This document shows positions 27,672-32,032 of a DNA stretch of 32,032 bases, in pieces (the first letter of the stretch is position 1; each line of letters begins with the position of its first letter). Source of the DNA: Candidatus Phytoplasma bonamiae. Lineage in GTDB: Bacteria; Bacillota_I; Bacilli_A; Acholeplasmatales; Acholeplasmataceae. The DNA is taken from the NCBI RefSeq assembly GCF_030586845.1, contig NZ_JAOSIQ010000004.1:1-32032 (forward strand), in the 5' to 3' direction. The notes below the pieces were generated by a model that did not search any database, was not told where the DNA came from, and was given only the letters and a program-made list of their open reading frames with translations. The translations under genes were made by a program, and so were the position numbers.

Positions 27672-29723
27672 TTATGAATTATTAAATTTTTTAGATAAAT
27701 CTTTATTTTCAGATGCTTTAGTATCGGAAATATCATCAGAAGATTCATTATTATTGATTAAATCTGAATTATTTTTATCATTTGATTTCGCTTCAAGAGT
27801 AGCATTTTGATCGTTTAAATAACCTAAATTTTCCTTTTGTTCCTGATCAAACCAACTTAATTTTCCTGTCAAATATATCTCTACAATATCTTTAGTTACT
27901 AAAGTTTCTATTTTTAATAAATACTTAACTAAATTTTTTACAAAATCTTTATTTTCTAAAAGAGTTAGTTTAGCTAACTGATAACATTCATTAATAATAT
28001 TTTTAACCTCTAAATCTATTTCCGAAGCTTTAGAATCTGAAAAATCTCTTTTAGATTCACTAAACTGAACTAAACCCACTTTGCTCATTCCATATTTAAT
28101 TACCATTGTTCTAGCAATTTGACTAGCGCGATCAAAATCAGCATATGCTCCATTAGAAATATCATCTAAAAAAATTTCTTCTGCAGCTCGACCACCTAAA
28201 GAAATTGCAATATTAATAATTAATTTTTTTCTTGACTTAAAATTAGAACTTTCGCTATCAGGAGAAATAATATTATATCCACCTACAGAACCTCTTGGAA
28301 TAATAGTAATTTTACGAACTTTTTCGATATTATCTAAAACAGCAGCTAAAACACCATGCCCTGCTTCATGATATGCAACTAATTTTTTTTCTTTTTTAGA
28401 TAAAAAATCTTTTTTACGTGTAGAACCAATTAATATACGATCGATAGCCTCATTAACATCTTGAGGTTCTATAGTTAAACTACGACGACGTACTGCTAAT
28501 AAAGCAGATTCATTCAAAACACCTTCTAATTGAGCTCCACTAAATCCAATAGTTTCTTCAGCGATTTCACTTAAATTAACTTCCGAACTAAAACGTTTAT
28601 TTTTAGCATGCAATTCTAAAATAGCTCTACGATCTCTTGCGCTTGGTAAATTAATAGTAAAACGACGATCAAATCTACCAGGTCTTAAAATGGCTGAATC
28701 TAACATTTCTGGTTTATTGGTAGCAGCTATAACAATAATTTCTGTATTTGAGTTAAAACCATCCAATTCCACTAATAATTGATTTAAAGTATTATCATGT
28801 TCCGAATGATGACTACGAGTACCCCTCTTATGAGCTAAACCTTCTACTTCGTCAATAAAAATAATACAAGGAGCATGCTGAGAAGCTTTTTGAAATAAAT
28901 TACGCACACGAGAAGCCCCTACTCCCACATATTTTTCTACAAATTCTGATCCAGAAGTCGCAAAAAAAGCAACTCCTGCTTCCCCTGCTACAGCCTTAGC
29001 TAATAAAGTTTTTCCAGTACCAGGAGGTCCGGATAACAAAACCCCTTTAGGAATACGAGCACCCATATCTTTATATTTTTGTGGATATTTTAAAAAATCA
29101 ATAATTTCTTGCATTTCGATTTTTTCTTCAGAAAAACCAGCTATATTTTTAAAAGTAACATTACTTGATAAATCGCCTTTTTCTTTTTTACCAATATATT
29201 TTTCACCCATTTGTTCAAAAAATTTAGCAGTAGTATTTTTAAATAAACAATATAATAAATAACAACTAATCAAAGGCAAAATAAAACCAATAGCATCAAC
29301 CAAAGGACCAAATCCTAAATAAGGAGGTTCTGTATAAGGATTTTCTAAAATTGTTTGATAAGAAGAATCAGTTTTAGATTTTTCCGCGATAATATCGATA
29401 ATTTTATGATAAATTTTATCAGATACAGAATTATATATCATTATTTTTTCTTTACCTATACCATTATCAGAAGTATCCAATATTTTAACTTGCAAATCAT
29501 ATAAAGTCGGTATACTACGGACTATTTTGGGTTTAATTTCTTGAATTTTAACATTTTTTTTCGGATTTTCTAAAACATTTATTAATTCCATAACATGATT
29601 AGGTTGTTTCATAATTTGTTCAAATATATTATGCATAGACATAATCATTCCAAAAAATCCTATAAGACCTATCAAATGCCAAATAGTAATATGTTGAAAA
29701 TATTTCTTGTAAAAATCGATCAT
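27672..29723 (-). CDS. ftsH: ATP-dependent zinc metalloprotease FtsH
   Basis: The 683-aa protein has two N-terminal membrane helices (about residues 14-33 and 138-160) around an extracytoplasmic domain. The AAA module follows with Walker A GPPGTGKT, Walker B IIFIDEVE and the second region of homology ([11 protein letters not shown]). The zinc protease has the HEAGH motif in [14 protein letters not shown]. It degrades damaged membrane and short-lived cytosolic proteins as a hexamer. The C-terminal tail is acidic, Asn/Ser-rich and poorly conserved. Phytoplasmas often carry several ftsH-like genes; this one has complete catalytic motifs. It precedes the damaged rluD exon by 81 nt. Confidence 0.96.
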   Translation of the reverse strand: MIDFYKKYFQHITIWHLIGLIGFFGMIMSMHNIFEQIMKQPNHVMELINVLENPKKNVKIQEIKPKIVRSIPTLYDLQVKILDTSDNGIGKEKIMIYNSVSDKIYHKIIDIIAEKSKTDSSYQTILENPYTEPPYLGFGPLVDAIGFILPLISCYLLYCLFKNTTAKFFEQMGEKYIGKKEKGDLSSNVTFKNIAGFSEEKIEMQEIIDFLKYPQKYKDMGARIPKGVLLSGPPGTGKTLLAKAVAGEAGVAFFATSGSEFVEKYVGVGASRVRNLFQKASQHAPCIIFIDEVEGLAHKRGTRSHHSEHDNTLNQLLVELDGFNSNTEIIVIAATNKPEMLDSAILRPGRFDRRFTINLPSARDRRAILELHAKNKRFSSEVNLSEIAEETIGFSGAQLEGVLNESALLAVRRRSLTIEPQDVNEAIDRILIGSTRKKDFLSKKEKKLVAYHEAGHGVLAAVLDNIEKVRKITIIPRGSVGGYNIISPDSESSNFKSRKKLIINIAISLGGRAAEEIFLDDISNGAYADFDRASQIARTMVIKYGMSKVGLVQFSESKRDFSDSKASEIDLEVKNIINECYQLAKLTLLENKDFVKNLVKYLLKIETLVTKDIVEIYLTGKLSWFDQEQKENLGYLNDQNATLEAKSNDKNNSDLINNNESSDDISDTKASENKDLSKKFNNS

Positions 29724-29797
29724 AATTTATTATTCCTTTTTTTATAAAATTTTTATATTATGTCTCAAGAATGATTTTTAATAAAATAATAAATTTT

Positions 29798-31078
29798 TTA
29801 ATTTTTTATTATATCTGTTGCTAAATATTTTTGTAAAACTATAGGTACGTTAACACTACCATCTTTATTTTGATAATTTTCTAAAATCGCCGCCATAGTT
29901 CTACCTATAGCTAAAGCTGAACCATTTAAAGTATGAACTAATTTACCTTTATCTTGTAAATGAGCTTTAAACTTAATATTGGCTCTACGAGCTTGAAAAT
30001 CTTCTGCGTTACTAATAGAAGCTATTTCACAATATTTTTGTTGACTAGGAAGCCACACTTCAATATCATAAGTTTTACTCATACTAAAACCTAAGTCACC
30101 AGTTGATAACAACATAATACGATAAGGTAACTGTAATTTATCCAAAATAACAGCGGCATCTTTTAACATATCTTCTAAAACCATATAAGATGTTTTCGGT
30201 TCTACAAATTGAATTAATTCGACCTTATTAAATTGTTTTTGTCTCCAAATTCCCTTAGTATTTTTACCAGAAGCTCCAGCTTCCTCACGAAAACAAGTGG
30301 TGTAGCCAACATATTTAATAGGTAATCTTTTAATATCCAAAATTTCTTGACGATGTAAATTAATAGTAGGAACTTCAGCTGTGGGATTTAAATACCAATC
30401 ATATTTATTTGATTGCAATTTAAAAACATCTTGAGAAAATTTAGGCAATTGACCTGTAGCAAACATAGATTTTTGATTTACTATAAAAGGCGGTATTATT
30501 TCCAAATATTTATTAGATATATGATTATCTATCATAAAATTGATTAAAGATCTTTCCAAACGGGCTCCTAATCCTTTTAAAACAACAAATTTACTACCAA
30601 CAATTTTAGAAGCTTTTTGAAAATCTAAAATATTTAAACTTAATCCCAATTGAAGATGATCTTTTATAACAAAATCATAATGACGTGGTTTAATAATAGA
30701 ATGATATACCTCTATATTATCTAATTCACTATCTCCAATCGGAACACTGTCATGAGGAATATTAGGTAAGCAATGCAAAATATTCATAACTTCTTCTTCA
30801 ATCGTTGCCAAATTAATTTGTAATTTTTTTAAATCCGCTTCATGATGGATATCGCTATCTAGAATACTTTCTGAATTGCACTCAGTTAACGATTTATTAA
30901 TTTTCTGACGAGAAGATTGATTCTTAAAATATTTTATACGTTCAATTTTTTGTAAAAATTGATTTTTGGATTTGTATAAAAAAATTAATTTATCCAATAA
31001 ATCTTCATTAACAAATCGATTTTTAAGTTTACTTTTCACTAAGTCTATATTTTTAAGTATAAATTTGATATCTAACAC
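29798..31078 (-). CDS. serS: Seryl-tRNA synthetase
   Basis: The 426-aa protein has the SerRS N-terminal coiled coil that grips the tRNA long arm (about 25-105), then the class II core: LPNIPHDSVPIGDSELDN, the PPFIVN / TGQLPKF region, LNPTAEVP, CFREEAGASGKNTKGIWRQKQFNKVELI (motif 2) and LNGSALAIGRTMAAILENYQ (motif 3). It charges tRNA-Ser. The length is normal. It lies 87 nt behind rpsT and 75 nt ahead of ftsH, probably in one operon. Confidence 0.96.
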   Translation of the reverse strand: MLDIKFILKNIDLVKSKLKNRFVNEDLLDKLIFLYKSKNQFLQKIERIKYFKNQSSRQKINKSLTECNSESILDSDIHHEADLKKLQINLATIEEEVMNILHCLPNIPHDSVPIGDSELDNIEVYHSIIKPRHYDFVIKDHLQLGLSLNILDFQKASKIVGSKFVVLKGLGARLERSLINFMIDNHISNKYLEIIPPFIVNQKSMFATGQLPKFSQDVFKLQSNKYDWYLNPTAEVPTINLHRQEILDIKRLPIKYVGYTTCFREEAGASGKNTKGIWRQKQFNKVELIQFVEPKTSYMVLEDMLKDAAVILDKLQLPYRIMLLSTGDLGFSMSKTYDIEVWLPSQQKYCEIASISNAEDFQARRANIKFKAHLQDKGKLVHTLNGSALAIGRTMAAILENYQNKDGSVNVPIVLQKYLATDIIKN

Positions 31079-31164
31079 AACTTATAAAAACCTCTTTATG
31101 GTATCTCAATTTAACTAAATAAAATTTGTAATAAATTTAATTTACTTTCAAAAACAGATCGAAA

Positions 31165-31425
31165 TTAATTGCTGTAAATATTATTCAAAGCAATAGCGGC
31201 ACTTCTTTTCTTTCTATTTACATAATTGCCTACATAAATACCTTTAGATAAACCTTTATCTAATTTTTTGCAAACTATACTATAATACAAAGAAGCTTCA
31301 CGAATATCTTTAGCATTTTTTAATTTTTTAAAATAAGTTTTAGTTGATGATTTAAAATCACTATTACGCAATCTACGTTTATTATTGGTAATAATGCGTT
31401 TTTTTTGTTTTTTGATATTTGCCAT
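31165..31425 (-). CDS. rpsT: Ribosomal protein S20
   Basis: The 86-aa, very basic protein is S20: MANIKKQKKRIITNNKRRLRN at the N-terminus, FKSSTKTYFKKL, and the C-terminal LDKGLSKGIYVGNYVNRKKRSAAI helix. It binds 16S rRNA at the bottom of the 30S body. A Shine-Dalgarno (AAAGGAAT) lies just upstream, and a TATAAT hexamer is at 31512-31517 on the minus strand. Confidence 0.94.
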   Translation of the reverse strand: MANIKKQKKRIITNNKRRLRNSDFKSSTKTYFKKLKNAKDIREASLYYSIVCKKLDKGLSKGIYVGNYVNRKKRSAAIALNNIYSN

Positions 31426-31511
31426 TTAGATAAATTCCTTTTTTAAATTTAGATTATTTAAATATTTTTAATTATTAAATTTTTTTCAATTTGAAAAAAT
31501 GTCTATGCTAC

Positions 31512-31517
31512 ATTATA
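31512..31517 (-). promoter_or_regulatory. Candidate -10 box for the rpsT-serS-ftsH unit
   Basis: The minus strand reads TATAAT here, in an extended ATATATAATG context, about 87 nt upstream of the rpsT start. No good -35 hexamer is present at 16-18 nt spacing, so the call rests on position and the -10 alone. Confidence 0.35.
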
Positions 31518-31669
31518 TATTAATAAATTGGTTTTTTATTAGTTTTTGTTGTAATATGTATATACAATTATTAAATTTGATCGAAAATCCCCTGGGTTAA
31601 ATCAAATTGATTTGTTGAATCAGAATTATTTCATAATTATTTCTTAATAGAGGGGGGTGTATTTTTACT

Positions 31670-31910
31670 TTTAAATAACAAAATTTATCACTCAGTTATC
31701 TATTACAAATACCCCCCTTCTAACCCGGAAAAATAAAGTTCCCAAAATCCGACTTAACATAATCTTCTTCCTAAGAAGTTGATTATCTCAATTATTTTAA
31801 ATTTAAATTAAGTTTTATTCCTCCGGCTATTAAAAAGTCAATTTATCCTTGAGATAGAAGATTTTTATTTACTCAGTTTTTTCTTTAAGATTCCCCAATT
31901 TAAAATAATT
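31670..31910 (-). mobile_element. Decayed family-1 group II intron, 3' half
   Basis: The plus strand reads TATCTATTACAAATACCCCCC and then a broken domain V equivalent (near 31700-31760; the AGC triad reads AGU and helix lengths differ). The stretch GTTTTATTCCTCCGGCTATTAAAAAGTC matches GTTTTACTCCTCCGACTACTAAGAAGTC of the intact copies. The match ends abruptly near 31910, where transposase coding sequence begins, so the 5' half of the intron is missing. Edges are approximate. Confidence 0.65.
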
Positions 31911-32032
31911 AAGCAACAGTTTCAAACCGATCAACCATTAACCAAACTTTATACCGATTTAACTTGTTTTGCTACCAAACAAGGTTTACTATGGGTTTCG
32001 GTAATTCTAGATGGTTATCATCACCAAATTTG
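31911..32032 (+). pseudogene. IS3/IS150-type transposase fragment (continues past the window)
   Basis: The frame reads KQQFQTDQPLTKLYTDLTCF and then GLLWVSVILDGYHHQI, which fits the start of the DDE integrase core (first catalytic Asp in YTDLT) of IS150/tra5-like transposases common in phytoplasmas. There is no start codon or N-terminal helix-turn-helix part: the similarity begins abruptly at the edge of the decayed intron. It is the only protein-coding trace on the plus strand and is probably the remains of an IS broken by rearrangement, although the right part is unseen. Confidence 0.7.

Noticed and set aside
31574-31610. Hairpin AAATTTGAT ... ATCAAATT with CCC/GGG inside
   Set aside because: It could be an IS end or a terminator, but it has no U-tract, no matching partner and no target duplication that I can see.

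Overview
The window looks like a chromosome segment from a phytoplasma or close relative (Acholeplasmataceae). It is very AT-rich and carries a reduced wall-less (mollicute-type) gene set. UGA is still a stop codon: der and the upstream ABC subunit both end in TGA overlapping the next start, which argues against Mycoplasma and Spiroplasma. The right edge carries a piece of an IS3/IS150-type transposase of a kind common in phytoplasmas. All protein genes except that fragment are on the minus strand; two tRNA genes are on the plus strand.

Layout in the direction of transcription, from the right edge leftward: transposase fragment and a decayed group II intron; rpsT, serS, ftsH; the 5' part of an rluD-like gene joined through a group II intron to the 3' part of mnmE, which contains another intron; thrS; a decayed intron; groES, then a decayed intron, then groEL; a heterodimeric ABC exporter; a secreted repeat protein gene split by a second type of group II intron, with a possible paralogue behind it; a tight cluster rny, ymdB, miaA, efp, cmk, der, gpsA; hup and a small ORF; rpmG split by a 1.9 kb intron; tRNA-Cys; darA/yaaQ; rpsO split by a 0.77 kb intron; the plus-strand tRNA-Gly and tRNA-Thr; a hypothetical gene; and the 5' end of a further intron-split gene at the left edge.

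The outstanding feature is a population of ORF-less group II introns. Five copies of one family (one cut by the window edge) and three decayed relatives sit in or beside ordinary housekeeping genes, always in sense orientation. Their boundaries can be placed by reconstructing rpsO, rpmG and mnmE in frame. A hexamer in each of the four copies where it can be read (EBS1, after a conserved AATAC) matches that copy's own 5' exon end (CATATT, TAAAAA, TTAAAA, ATGATT). Domain V is 34 nt with the AGC triad and a GAAA loop, and the base of domain VI covaries with the intron 3' end. This is the signature of introns that retarget and must be spliced, including from two ribosomal protein genes. No reverse transcriptase or maturase is encoded here, so help would have to come in trans. 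One intron appears to be a recombinant between copies in rluD and mnmE, deleting what lay between and creating an in-frame chimera. An assembly artefact must be excluded for that one.
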